The notes under the pieces were generated by a model. That model was not told where the DNA came from, did not search any database, and saw only the letters and a program-made list of their open reading frames with translations. The translations under genes and the position numbers were made by a program. This document shows, in pieces, positions 42,970-51,879 of a DNA stretch of 64,000 bases. Source of the stretch: Maribacter_C sp047345145 (lineage in GTDB: Bacteria > Bacteroidota > Bacteroidia > Flavobacteriales > Flavobacteriaceae); the NCBI RefSeq assembly GCF_047345145.1, contig NZ_JBLFER010000002.1, forward strand, positions 806,001-870,000, in the 5' to 3' direction. Positions within the stretch are counted from its first letter, which is position 1. Every line of letters begins with the position of its first letter.

Positions 42970-43895
42970 AACTTCGCTATTATAGAAAGCGAACTTTCTT
43001 GATCTTTTGCAAGTTGTTTTTTAAGCGATTCAAGCGATTCGAACTTATGTTCATCACGCAGCCTGTCTATAATATCAATCTGCAGCTTTTTATCGTAAAG
43101 GTCTTGATCAAAATCGAAAAAATGAATTTCAATAGTTTTTTCCTTGCCTGAGACGGTTGGGTTAAAACCAATATTCATCATGCCGAAAATGGTGACGCCT
43201 TCAATGTCGCTTTGAACAACATACACTCCATTTTTAGGTATAAGTTTGTAGGTTTCTTCAATATATAAATTAGCTGTTGGAAAATTCAATTGACGGCCTA
43301 GGCCTTTACCTCTTTTAACCGTTCCTGTTAGCATATACTTATATCCTAAATAAGCGTTGGCAGTTTGTACCTCCCCATTTTTAAGAGCTCCTCGAATTTT
43401 AGTAGAGCTCACAGATACATCATCAATTTCTTGGGCAGATATTTCTTCAACTTCAAAATCGAAAGTACTTCCGAAAGTAATAAGGTCTGTAATATTTGCA
43501 GTGCGGTTTCTTCCGAATCGATGGTCGTAACCAATGATTATTTTTTTTGTTTGTAGTTTATTTACTAATACATCACGAACAAATTCGGTTGCGGAAAGCC
43601 TTGAAAAATCTTTTGAAAAGGGATGAATGATTAAATGATCAAGACCAAGATTTTCTAAGATTTGAATCTTCTCATCAAGAGTGTTTAATAATTTGATGTT
43701 TGCGTCCTTTTGCAAAACCATTCTTGGATGAGGAAAAAAGGTCAAAACCATAGATTTTAAATCTAAGGTTTTGGCATTGTTTATAATGCGTTCCAATATC
43801 ATGCGATGTCCAATATGAACACCATCGAAAGTGCCAATGGTTATTGCGGTGGAGTGCACTTTATCGTAATGATCTATGCTTTGGACTGTTACCAC
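42966..43895 (-). CDS. ribF: Bifunctional riboflavin kinase/FAD synthetase
   Basis: The enzyme makes FMN and then FAD. The 309-residue protein has the nucleotidyltransferase domain (TIGTFDGVHIGHRMIL, IIIGYDHRFGRNR) and the C-terminal flavokinase (VKRGKGLGRQLNFPTANLY, MNIGFNPTVSG). The start is GTG; no ATG lies before the conserved N terminus. Coupled to the downstream HTTM gene and divergent from the metalloprotease gene. Confidence 0.95.
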   Translation of the reverse strand: MVTVQSIDHYDKVHSTAITIGTFDGVHIGHRMILERIINNAKTLDLKSMVLTFFPHPRMVLQKDANIKLLNTLDEKIQILENLGLDHLIIHPFSKDFSRLSATEFVRDVLVNKLQTKKIIIGYDHRFGRNRTANITDLITFGSTFDFEVEEISAQEIDDVSVSSTKIRGALKNGEVQTANAYLGYKYMLTGTVKRGKGLGRQLNFPTANLYIEETYKLIPKNGVYVVQSDIEGVTIFGMMNIGFNPTVSGKEKTIEIHFFDFDQDLYDKKLQIDIIDRLRDEHKFESLESLKKQLAKDQESSLSIIAKL

Positions 43896-43917
43896 GAAAA
43901 TAGAAAATAAAAAGACT

Positions 43918-43925
43918 TATATTTG
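43918..43925 (+). promoter_or_regulatory. Putative -7 box for the metalloprotease gene
   Basis: TATATTTG matches TAnnTTTG and ends 20 nt before the ATG at 43946, within the 50-bp divergent spacer. The -33 element is not clear. Confidence 0.45.
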
Positions 43926-43945
43926 AGTTTGGAAAATCCCCATTG

Positions 43946-46900
43946 ATGATTACAAAATTACGTCTAGTTTTTGCAATTACCATAGCATTTCTCTCCTTTT
44001 CCGGTTACGCTCAGAACCACTATTGGCAACATGAAGCATCACAAAAAGTAAATCATGGTTTTTCAGAACGTTTTAACATACAAAAAGGGAGTGTATTCTC
44101 TTTTGATGAGAAGATGTTTAGGAAGGAATTGAAAGATGTATCAGTTTCCAAAAACAATTTTAAGGTTGTCTATTTTCCAAACGAAAAAGGGAAATCTATA
44201 GCGTTTCAAATAAATGAGTCACCGGTATTTTCAACAGAACTTTCAAGAAAATACCCAAATATCAAATCTTATGTTGGTCGTGCTTTAGATGGTTCTGAAG
44301 ATAAAATTCGCTTTAGTGTTTCTCATAAAGGTGTGCAAAGTATGATCGTTCACTCCGATAATAGAGGTTCCACTTTTATGCAAAAAGATAGTAGTGGTAG
44401 ATATGTGCTTTACGATCGCGATTCAAATGCATCAATATCAAGTGAGTTTATATGTTCAACCAAAGATAAAATTGCAAATAGTATTGGGGTTTCTTCTTCC
44501 ATACGTCCTATAACGAATCAAGAACTTCGCAAATTTCGCCTGGTTGTATCCGCTGCAGGCGAGTATACTGAATATCACGGAGGTCAAGTGGCCGATGCAC
44601 TTGCAGCAATAAATGCTACGATTACACGAATTAATGAAATTTTTGAAACCGATTTGAGTATTCAATTGGAGCTTATTGCGAATACTGACGAAGTGATATT
44701 TACTGACCCTGAAACAGACCCTTATAGTGGCGCTTCAAGTTTTCAAATACAGAATGTTTTGACTAATACCATTGGAGAGTCCAATTACGATATGGGTATT
44801 TTATTTCAAAAAAGAGAAAATGGTATAGATGGAAATGCCGGTTCTATTGGTTCAATTTGCCTAGATAATAGAAAGGGCAGTGCTTATGCATCTGCTGCCA
44901 TTCCTGAAGGAGATTTATTTGATGTTGATTTGGTAGCTCATGAAATGGGACATCAGTTGGGTGCGAACCATACGTGGTCTTTTGAAGATGAGAGTACAGA
45001 ATTTCAAGTAGAGCCTGGCACAGGAACTACCATAATGGGGTATGCAGGCACTCGAGGTATTCAAAACGTAGCTGAAAATGGGGATGATTATTTTCACTAC
45101 ATAAGTATTGTACAGATTGCAGATTATCTCAATACGGTAAGTTGTGGAGAAACCAGCAATATAACCAATAACCCACCTGTAGTTACACCTGCTGGTGGAT
45201 TTACCATACCAATTTCAACAGCATTTGTTCTGACCGGGAATGCAACCGATGTTGATAGTAATGATATCTTGACCTATACTTGGGAGCAGATTGACGATGG
45301 AGTTGTGTCTCAGGAGACTTTTGGGCCGACCAACCCAGTTGGAGCCAATTTTAGATCGCAGCGACCATCGGCTAGCCCTGAGCGATATTTTCCAAAATTA
45401 TCAAGCGTTATAGAAGGTAATTTAAGACAAACAAGTCCTACGGTAACTGATACTTGGGAAACCATTTCTGATGTCAAACGTGAAATGAATTTTGCCCTAA
45501 CAGTCAGAGATAATGCCTCTGGGGGAGGTCAAGTTGCTTCTGATTTGGTCAATGTATTTGTTGACAATGCTGCAGGGCCTTTCGTTGTTACCTCTCAAAA
45601 CACTAACGTTATAACTACTGCCGGAAATACAGAAGAAATCATTTGGGATGTTGCGAATACCGAACAAGCACCCATAAATGCGCAAACCGTAGATATTTTC
45701 CTTTCTTTGGATGGTGGAGAATCGTTTCCGAATTTATTAGCTGAAGATGTTCCTAACGACGGAAGTCATTTTGTACTAATTCCGGCAAGTCCTACAACAA
45801 AAGCGCGTATTATGGTTAAGGCTCATAATAATGTCTTTTTTGCTGTCAATTCTTCTGATTTTACTATTGAAGAATCAGAAATTGTCTTGAATTTTACTGA
45901 GCTTGAACATGAGGTTTGTTCTTCAGATATTTTAGTTGTCCCTTTTATTTATGAAACTTTTTTGGGCTTTGATGAAGAAGCTACTTTTAGCATAGTTGAT
46001 CCGCCCGCTACTTCTGATATTGCAATTTTTCCTGAAGTTGCCACATTAACGAATACCCCAGTAGATATTACTTTTACGAATACAGAAAACTTAGCAACTG
46101 GTCGATATCAAATCACAGTACTGGCTACTACTGCAACGCTCACGAAAGAGGTTGTATTTGATTTGACAGTTTTTGACAGTGACTTTACTGAACTTACACT
46201 TACCTCACCATCAGATAATGAAATAGATACTCCCTCAACAATCACTTTAGAATGGCAAGCTGATGATTTGGCAACTTCCTATGAAATTGAGATTGCTACT
46301 GATGAAGCGTTTACCTCTATAGTAGAAACGGGCTCAGCAATAAACAACAGTTATCGCGTATTGGATTTAGAAAATCAACAAACCTATTATTGGCGTGTTA
46401 AACAGGAGAATAGTTGCGGAGAAGGTATTTTTGGAGCACCTTTTAGTTTTACCACGGTTCAATTCAACTGTATCTCGAAGGGTGGATCTGATTTACCAGC
46501 CCTAATTTCTGATATAGGCACACCTAAAGTGTTTTCTAAAATAGTATTTTTTGATGATGTACAGATTGCTGATGTAAATGTCAACCTAGACTTAGATCAT
46601 TCATTTCTTTCAGATTTAGTGGTTACTTTAACTTCTCCCTCCGGAACTGATGTTGTTCTTTTTGGTAATTCATGTGATAATTTGAGGAATGTAAATGCCA
46701 CTTTTGATGATAGTGCAAATAGTTTTGTATGTGGGGGTAATCCTGCTATTGGGGGAACGGTAAAACCATTAGGCTCTCTAAGTTCTTTTAATGGAGAATC
46801 TACCCTCGGAGAGTGGGTATTAACGGTGTCTGATAATTCACCGTCAGATGGGGGGTCTTTAAATGGTTTTTCGTTGGAGATATGTGCTGAAGGAGAATTC

Positions 46901-47722
46901 AGACCAGATGCTGACAATGATGGGGTTTTCGATGATGGGGCAGACCTATGTTTGGGAACACCCCCTGGAACACAGGTAAATGCCTCAGGCTGCCCCGTAC
47001 TCATTATTTCACAATCAAATTATGAAATAGAAACCCGAAGCGAATCTTGTAGAAGCGGTGATGATGGGGCTATCACGATTGACGTTCAATCTGACCTCGA
47101 TTATTCCCTTGTAGTTTCAGGAAATGGGGTGAATAGTACTGTTGTTTTTACAGCTCCATCTTTTTCCTTGAATAATCTATCTGCGGGTAGGTATACGCTC
47201 TGTATTACCGCAACAGATGGAACTCTAGAATCATTACAGCAGTGTTTTGAGGTTGTAATTGGAGAACCAGAAATGCTAAGTGTTTCATTAGAAACCTTGT
47301 TTGATGGTAGTCTTAATCTGCAGTTAGAGGGGTCTGATTTCTACAGTATTGAATTAAATGGTGTTGTTAATGAGACAGAAGACGCTAGTATTAGTCTCAG
47401 TCTAAAACCAGGTTTGAACACCTTAAAAGTTAGCACCAACTTAGCTTGTCAGGGTGTTTATGAAAAACAATTGCTATTTTCAAAAGATCCGGTAGTATAT
47501 CCGAATCCATTTGATGATGAGGTAAACGTATTTTTTAGCGATACGGTTGAACAGGTAGAAGTTCAGGTATTTAATGCGAATGGTAGATTCATTCGAAAAG
47601 GTTCATATCAGGTCAATGGAAATGATCTGAAACTTGATTTGTCAGGCTTATCTGCAGGATTGTACTTTATTCAATTCAATGCCAAAAATATAATGGGAAC
47701 AACCAAAGTTATTAAGAGATGA
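43946..47722 (+). CDS. Secreted reprolysin-like metalloprotease with P domain and T9SS sorting domain
   Basis: The 1258-residue protein has a signal peptide (to about residue 22), a propeptide, and a zinc metalloprotease domain with HEMGHQLGANHT (His332) and the Met-turn GTTIMGYAG. Ig/Fn3-like beta modules follow (about 420-830; SYEIEIATDEAFTS), then a proprotein convertase P domain (about 845-985; DLDHSFLSDLVVTLTSPSGTD), a thrombospondin-3-like calcium stretch (PDADNDGVFDDGADLC), and a T9SS type A tail (YPNPFDDEVNVFF to KVIKR). I chose ATG 43946 over the TTG one codon earlier. Exported to the cell surface or medium; coupled to the next gene. Confidence 0.93.
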   Translation: MITKLRLVFAITIAFLSFSGYAQNHYWQHEASQKVNHGFSERFNIQKGSVFSFDEKMFRKELKDVSVSKNNFKVVYFPNEKGKSIAFQINESPVFSTELSRKYPNIKSYVGRALDGSEDKIRFSVSHKGVQSMIVHSDNRGSTFMQKDSSGRYVLYDRDSNASISSEFICSTKDKIANSIGVSSSIRPITNQELRKFRLVVSAAGEYTEYHGGQVADALAAINATITRINEIFETDLSIQLELIANTDEVIFTDPETDPYSGASSFQIQNVLTNTIGESNYDMGILFQKRENGIDGNAGSIGSICLDNRKGSAYASAAIPEGDLFDVDLVAHEMGHQLGANHTWSFEDESTEFQVEPGTGTTIMGYAGTRGIQNVAENGDDYFHYISIVQIADYLNTVSCGETSNITNNPPVVTPAGGFTIPISTAFVLTGNATDVDSNDILTYTWEQIDDGVVSQETFGPTNPVGANFRSQRPSASPERYFPKLSSVIEGNLRQTSPTVTDTWETISDVKREMNFALTVRDNASGGGQVASDLVNVFVDNAAGPFVVTSQNTNVITTAGNTEEIIWDVANTEQAPINAQTVDIFLSLDGGESFPNLLAEDVPNDGSHFVLIPASPTTKARIMVKAHNNVFFAVNSSDFTIEESEIVLNFTELEHEVCSSDILVVPFIYETFLGFDEEATFSIVDPPATSDIAIFPEVATLTNTPVDITFTNTENLATGRYQITVLATTATLTKEVVFDLTVFDSDFTELTLTSPSDNEIDTPSTITLEWQADDLATSYEIEIATDEAFTSIVETGSAINNSYRVLDLENQQTYYWRVKQENSCGEGIFGAPFSFTTVQFNCISKGGSDLPALISDIGTPKVFSKIVFFDDVQIADVNVNLDLDHSFLSDLVVTLTSPSGTDVVLFGNSCDNLRNVNATFDDSANSFVCGGNPAIGGTVKPLGSLSSFNGESTLGEWVLTVSDNSPSDGGSLNGFSLEICAEGEFRPDADNDGVFDDGADLCLGTPPGTQVNASGCPVLIISQSNYEIETRSESCRSGDDGAITIDVQSDLDYSLVVSGNGVNSTVVFTAPSFSLNNLSAGRYTLCITATDGTLESLQQCFEVVIGEPEMLSVSLETLFDGSLNLQLEGSDFYSIELNGVVNETEDASISLSLKPGLNTLKVSTNLACQGVYEKQLLFSKDPVVYPNPFDDEVNVFFSDTVEQVEVQVFNANGRFIRKGSYQVNGNDLKLDLSGLSAGLYFIQFNAKNIMGTTKVIKR

Positions 47723-48402
47723 GATTTTTATCCGTACTTATAGCCTTTGTTGTCCTATTGGGTTGTAAGAAGAAAGAAGTGTCTATGCCACCAGCAAGTG
47801 TTCAATTAGTATTTCCTGAACGGAATTCAGAATGTACCACAGGAGAGGATATTAATGCAACAACAAGCCAAGTGGAATTTAAATGGTTGGCTTCAAATAA
47901 TACCGACACCTATGAGCTCATAGTTACGAACTTAGATAGTGGTAATAAACAAGATTTTCCAGGTCTAAAGGGTACTTCTCAAAAGGTGCCAATTGCAAAA
48001 GGCGCGCGTTTTTCGTGGGTAGTAATTTCTAAAAATTCCGGAGTATTACAAAGTGCTACTAGCTCAACATGGAATTTCTACAATTCCGGATTTGAAACTA
48101 GTCATGCTCCTTTTCCAGCAGAAATAGTTGCCCCTAAGATGGGGGTTTCGATTTTTAAAGATATCAATAATGAAGTTGAATTAAGTTGGATTGGAGCAGA
48201 TGTTGATGACGATATCGCGGAATATGAAATTTACTTATCAACTGAAAATCCACCTGAAAATTTGGTAAATACTTTTGAACCGAGTACTTCAGATATAAGA
48301 ATTACTGTAGTCACCGATACGGTTTATTACTGGAAGATCATAACCAAAGACAGAGAAGAGAATACTTCTGACTCAGGCGTATTTGAGTTCAGAGTATATT
48401 AA
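47719..48402 (+). CDS. Lipoprotein with two Fn3-like modules
   Basis: The 227-residue protein has a lipoprotein signal (MRFLSVLIAFVVLLGC, Cys16) and two fibronectin-III-like modules ending in TSSTWNFYNSGF and YYWKIITKDREENTSDSGVFEF. Its ATG overlaps the stop of the metalloprotease by 4 bp. The modules resemble the Fn3-like part of that protease, so it may be a membrane-attached partner. Function otherwise unknown. Confidence 0.8.
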   Translation: MRFLSVLIAFVVLLGCKKKEVSMPPASVQLVFPERNSECTTGEDINATTSQVEFKWLASNNTDTYELIVTNLDSGNKQDFPGLKGTSQKVPIAKGARFSWVVISKNSGVLQSATSSTWNFYNSGFETSHAPFPAEIVAPKMGVSIFKDINNEVELSWIGADVDDDIAEYEIYLSTENPPENLVNTFEPSTSDIRITVVTDTVYYWKIITKDREENTSDSGVFEFRVY

Positions 48403-48408
48403 TCTCAA

Positions 48409-49038
48409 TTAAGTACCATTGAATTGATTCATAGTGTTTTTAACTCCAGATAGAACAAATGAACTAACAAGTTCACAAGACTTCACTAGTCGCGCTGGCA
48501 ATTGTTCTTTTTCCTCTTCATTCCATTTCCCTAGAACATAATCAACTTGTCGCCCTTTACTAAATTCAGCTCCAATACCAAAGCGAAATCTATTATATGT
48601 TGAACTTTGTAGTACGTTTTGAATGTCTTTTAAGCCATTGTGCCCACCATCACTTCCTTTAGTCTTCAAGCGAATAACACCAAATTTCAGGTTTATATCA
48701 TCAGTAATAATCAAGATGTTTTCCAACGGAACTTTTTCTTTTTCCATCCAATATTTCAGTGCTTTTCCGCTAAGGTTCATATAGGTAGAGGGTTTTAAAC
48801 AAAGCACACTTCTGCCTTTTACTTTAAATAAACCAATATCTCCAAGTTTTGCTGTTTCAAAAGTAAATTCCTCTTTTTTAGAAAGTGCATCCAAAACTTT
48901 AAAACCAATATTGTGTCTCGTTTCAACGTATTCACTGCCAATGTTTCCTAACCCGACAATCAAGAACTTCTTCATAGGATTTGTTTCATCTAAAAATGTA
49001 CTCTTACGACCAAATATGAACTTTAAAAAACTGAACAT
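48409..49038 (-). CDS. pth: Peptidyl-tRNA hydrolase
   Basis: Pth releases peptidyl-tRNA stalled off the ribosome. The core starts at MKKFLIVGLGNIGSEYVETRHNIGF (about residue 22, with catalytic His in RHN) and has TYMNLSGKAL, ITDDINLKFG and GSDGGHNGLKDI. A 21-residue hydrophobic/basic leader (MFSFLKFIFGRK) precedes it; 48975 is the alternative start. Downstream of rplY and prs in a conserved translation cluster. Confidence 0.93.
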   Translation of the reverse strand: MFSFLKFIFGRKSTFLDETNPMKKFLIVGLGNIGSEYVETRHNIGFKVLDALSKKEEFTFETAKLGDIGLFKVKGRSVLCLKPSTYMNLSGKALKYWMEKEKVPLENILIITDDINLKFGVIRLKTKGSDGGHNGLKDIQNVLQSSTYNRFRFGIGAEFSKGRQVDYVLGKWNEEEKEQLPARLVKSCELVSSFVLSGVKNTMNQFNGT

Positions 49039-49052
49039 GCATATAAAAATAC

Positions 49053-49082
49053 AAAAGCATCCGCCAAATGACGGATGCTTTT
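49053..49082 (-). terminator. Terminator after rplY
   Basis: AAAAGCATCCG (49053-49063) and CGGATGCTTTT (49072-49082) form a perfect 11-bp stem with an 8-nt loop. It lies between rplY and pth, so pth is likely transcribed at least partly from its own promoter. Confidence 0.85.
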
Positions 49083-49104
49083 TATATCTCTAGAAAATCT
49101 AGTT

Positions 49105-49761
49105 CTAGTTTTCTCCTCCTTCTGCAGGTGCATCTCCACCTTCAGCAGCTGCCTCAGTAGTAGCGCCTTCTTCTCCTTCAACTCCTTCTTCATCTTCATC
49201 GTCTTCAACCACAACAGCAGCACGAGCAGTTTTAACTTGCACAACTACCTGTGAATCTGGGTGAAGAATAGCAAAATCATCATTTAATAATGATTCAACT
49301 GTGATGTTGTCACCGATTTTCAATTTCGAAATATCGATATCAAAGAAATCAGGTAATTTGTCTGGTAAAGCTTTTATCGCCAGTTTTCTTTTTCTAAACA
49401 ATAAACGACCACCATTTCTAACTCCTGGAGAGTTTCCAACCAGTCTTACCGGTATATTCATGGTTATTTCTTTGTCATCAAAGATTTGATAAAAATCGAT
49501 ATGCAAAATTTTATCCGTTACAGGGTGGAATTGAATATCCTGCATAATAGCGTTTAACTTTCCTTCTCCCAAGTCAACCTTTACGGTATGGGCGGCGCCG
49601 GTGTACACTAAATCTCTGAAACTTAATTCAGGTGCTGAAAAGTGTAATGGTTTTTCCCCTCCGTATACTACGCAAGGAACCATTCCAGCATTACGTAGGG
49701 CCTTCGTTGCCTTTTTGCCCACGCTTTCTCTTTCTGATCCTTTAATTGTAATTGACTTCAT
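49105..49761 (-). CDS. rplY: 50S ribosomal protein L25/general stress protein Ctc
   Basis: The 218-residue protein binds 5S rRNA. It has the L25 domain (about 1-90; GMVPCVVYGGEKPLHFS, HIDFYQI) and the Ctc C-terminal TL5-like domain (about 95-185; IPVRLVGNSPGVRNGG), ending in an acidic and glycine-rich tail (about 188-218). It follows prs with a 24-bp gap. Confidence 0.95.
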   Translation of the reverse strand: MKSITIKGSERESVGKKATKALRNAGMVPCVVYGGEKPLHFSAPELSFRDLVYTGAAHTVKVDLGEGKLNAIMQDIQFHPVTDKILHIDFYQIFDDKEITMNIPVRLVGNSPGVRNGGRLLFRKRKLAIKALPDKLPDFFDIDISKLKIGDNITVESLLNDDFAILHPDSQVVVQVKTARAAVVVEDDEDEEGVEGEEGATTEAAAEGGDAPAEGGEN

Positions 49762-49785
49762 TATATAAATTAAAAATTAATAATT

Positions 49786-50727
49786 CTACATTAAGAACTT
49801 CGATGCTATTGAAGTATTGTTATGTACTCTATGCATTACATCAGCAAACAAATCTGCACATGTTATAACTTTGACTTTTCCACTTTCATGTTCGATAGGA
49901 ATCGAATCTGTAACGATCAATTCTTTGAGTTTTGAACTTTCAATTCGATCATAGGCGTTACCGGATAAAAGACCGTGTGATGTAATCGCCCTGACGCTAA
50001 TTGCTCCCCTCTCCATCATTAGATCAGCAGCTTTGGTCAGCGTGCCGGCTGTATCTACCATGTCATCAACTAAAACTACATTCTTGCCCTTAACATCTCC
50101 AATGAGTTCCATATGAGATATCACATTTGCCTTTGCTCTTTGTTTGTAACAAATAACAACATCACATTCTAAAGCTTTTGAATAGGCGTATGCCCTTTTT
50201 GAACCTCCCATATCAGGAGAAGCAATCATGAGATTGTCTAGGTTTAAACCTCTTAAATACGGAAGAAACATTGTAGAAGCAAACAAATGATCAACAGGTT
50301 TTTCGAAAAAACCTTGAATTTGATCGGCGTGTAAGTCCATTGTGATTATTCGAGTTGCACCAGCTGTTTCTAACATTTTTGCAATCAATTTTGCAGCGAT
50401 AGGCACTCTAGGTTTATCTTTTCGATCTTGTCTAGCCCAACCAAAGTACGGCATTACCGCAGTAATATGGCGTGCTGAAGCGCGTTTTGCTGCGTCTAAC
50501 ATCAATAACATTTCCATCAAGTTTTCAGAACTTGGGTGTGTAGAACCGATAATAAAAATACGAGCTCCGCGAACTGATTCTTCAAACGAGGGTTGAAACT
50601 CACCATCACTATATCTTGATAGGTGTACATTACCCAAATCTGTACCATAAGATTTTGCAATTTTTTGCGCTAAAACAGTACTTTTTGTACAAGCAAAAAT
50701 CTTCGGCTCAGGTACTTGATATGCCAT
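49786..50727 (-). CDS. prs: Ribose-phosphate pyrophosphokinase
   Basis: Prs makes PRPP from ribose 5-phosphate and ATP for nucleotide, His and Trp synthesis. The 313-residue chain has RYSDGEFQPSFEESVRGARI, the flexible-loop YFGWARQDRKDKPR, DLHADQIQGFF and the PRPP loop VLVDDMVDTAGTL. Length is normal. First gene of the prs-rplY pair. Confidence 0.96.
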   Translation of the reverse strand: MAYQVPEPKIFACTKSTVLAQKIAKSYGTDLGNVHLSRYSDGEFQPSFEESVRGARIFIIGSTHPSSENLMEMLLMLDAAKRASARHITAVMPYFGWARQDRKDKPRVPIAAKLIAKMLETAGATRIITMDLHADQIQGFFEKPVDHLFASTMFLPYLRGLNLDNLMIASPDMGGSKRAYAYSKALECDVVICYKQRAKANVISHMELIGDVKGKNVVLVDDMVDTAGTLTKAADLMMERGAISVRAITSHGLLSGNAYDRIESSKLKELIVTDSIPIEHESGKVKVITCADLFADVMHRVHNNTSIASKFLM

Positions 50728-50779
50728 GGTTAACTTCTTGTAATTGAGTTTATTAATAACCCTTGTTTTAAGGGAGGTG

Positions 50780-50787
50780 CAAATTTA
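50780..50787 (-). promoter_or_regulatory. Putative -7 box for prs
   Basis: On the minus strand TAAATTTG matches TAnnTTTG and lies 52 bp before the prs start. No clear -33 TTG at the ideal spacing. Confidence 0.4.
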
Positions 50788-50852
50788 AAAATTAATTTGT
50801 CTTGCTAAAGGATAATTGTTGTTATTTTCATTTTTTGAATGAAATATTTTTT

Positions 50853-50860
50853 TAGATTTG
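50853..50860 (+). promoter_or_regulatory. Putative -7 box for tRNA-Leu
   Basis: TAGATTTG matches TAnnTTTG and ends 17 bp before the tRNA. A TTTG at 50834-50837 is a possible -33 element, but its spacing (15 bp) is short. Confidence 0.5.
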
Positions 50861-50877
50861 CAGTCCTATTTTTAAAT

Positions 50878-50957
50878 GCTCGAGTGGCGGAACTGGTAGA
50901 CGCGCTGGATTCAAAATCCAGTTCTTCGGAGTGTGGGTTCGATTCCCACCTCGAGTA
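50878..50957 (+). tRNA. tRNA-Leu(CAA)
   Basis: The cloverleaf folds completely: acceptor GCTCGAG/CTCGAGT with a G-T closing pair, D arm GCG..CGC, anticodon stem CTGGA/TCCAG with loop TTCAAAA (anticodon CAA at 50912-50914, reading UUG), a class II variable arm (TTCTTCGGAGT) and T arm GTGGG-TTCGATT-CCCAC. The 3' CCA is not encoded, and the discriminator is A, as for leucine. Confidence 0.97.
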
Positions 50958-50969
50958 CTTAATACCTTG

Positions 50970-50998
50970 AAACACCTTAATTTAATTAAGGTGTTTTT
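50970..50998 (+). terminator. Terminator of tRNA-Leu
   Basis: AAACACCTTAATT (50970-50982) and its exact reverse complement (50984-50996) are followed by a T run to 50998. It lies 13 bp downstream of the tRNA. Confidence 0.85.
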
Positions 50999-51054
50999 AT
51001 TTTCTGTCCGATTGAGAATTTTTAAATCAATTAAGGATAAAGATTTTTTTTTGA

Positions 51055-51828
51055 TTAGCCCATAATTCCCTTGACCAATCCACCATCTACTGAGATAGTT
51101 TGACCTGTAATGTATTGACTATGTTGTGATAGCAACCAGACAGCGAGTGACGCAAAATCTTTAGGGTCGCCTATTTTACCGATTGAAGTTTGCTCAGCAA
51201 AAGTAGAACGAATTTCAGCTTCAGGGATACCTTTTAATTCACTGTTTTTTTTGAAAAGATTTTCCATGCGTTGGGTGGAATGGTATCCGGGTCCGAGAAT
51301 GTTGAATGTGACTCCTGAGGTTCCCACTTCCTGAGAAAGTGTTTTGACATACCCAACAACAGCCAATCGCATTGAATTACTTAAAACTAAATTTTCTACA
51401 GGTTGCTTAACCGAAACACTTTCTATGTAAAGCAAACGGCCGTAATTATTCTCTAGCATTTTGGGAAGCAAAGCTTGGGTTAAGGCTATTTTCCAACGGA
51501 CAACATTTCTGTAAGCATCATCCCAATCGGATAATTTAGTATCTAAAACTGGCATTGCTGGCGGACCACCTGAGTTGATGACAGCACCAGTCAGAATTCG
51601 GTCGCCGATTTTGCTCATTACTTTTTCAAGAACGGATTCTTCTGATAAATCACCAGATACAACCTCAATTTTTTCATGTGTCGCTTTTAAGTTTTCCAGT
51701 TTTTGTTCGGTACGAGCTACTGCAATAACCTTAGCTCCTTCCGCAATCAATTGCTCCAAAATGGCTTTTCCTAGTCCGCTGGTTGCTCCACCGACTAAGA
51801 ACAGTTTATTTTCTAAATGTAGATTCAT
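51055..51828 (-). CDS. Atypical SDR family protein
   Basis: The 257-residue protein has a Rossmann fold with GGATSGLGKAI (about 9-19), NSGGPP (about 85) and the C-terminal GQTISVDGGLVKGIMG. The normal catalytic YxxxK is not found: the matching stretch is NLVLSNSMRLAVVGYVKTL. This fits the subgroup related to beta-ketoacyl-ACP reductase that lacks the standard tetrad. An ordinary reductase activity should not be assumed. It is followed upstream in the transcript by a sulfurtransferase gene (52-bp gap). Confidence 0.82.
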   Translation of the reverse strand: MNLHLENKLFLVGGATSGLGKAILEQLIAEGAKVIAVARTEQKLENLKATHEKIEVVSGDLSEESVLEKVMSKIGDRILTGAVINSGGPPAMPVLDTKLSDWDDAYRNVVRWKIALTQALLPKMLENNYGRLLYIESVSVKQPVENLVLSNSMRLAVVGYVKTLSQEVGTSGVTFNILGPGYHSTQRMENLFKKNSELKGIPEAEIRSTFAEQTSIGKIGDPKDFASLAVWLLSQHSQYITGQTISVDGGLVKGIMG

Positions 51829-51879
51829 GTTTTTTTGTACAAGTATTCCGTTATAAAAGTAGTAATCCTAAAATAAGAC

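Larger units (their letters stand above)
50728..51054. other. Spacer between prs and the SDR gene
   Basis: These 327 bp carry the prs promoter region, a -7 box, tRNA-Leu and its terminator. The remaining ~55 bp before the SDR stop are A+T-rich and show no further feature. Confidence 0.85.

Noticed and set aside
46597..47004. Open frame of 135 codons antisense to the metalloprotease P domain
   Set aside because: The sense strand encodes a clear P domain; the antisense product is Pro/Ser-rich without homology features.
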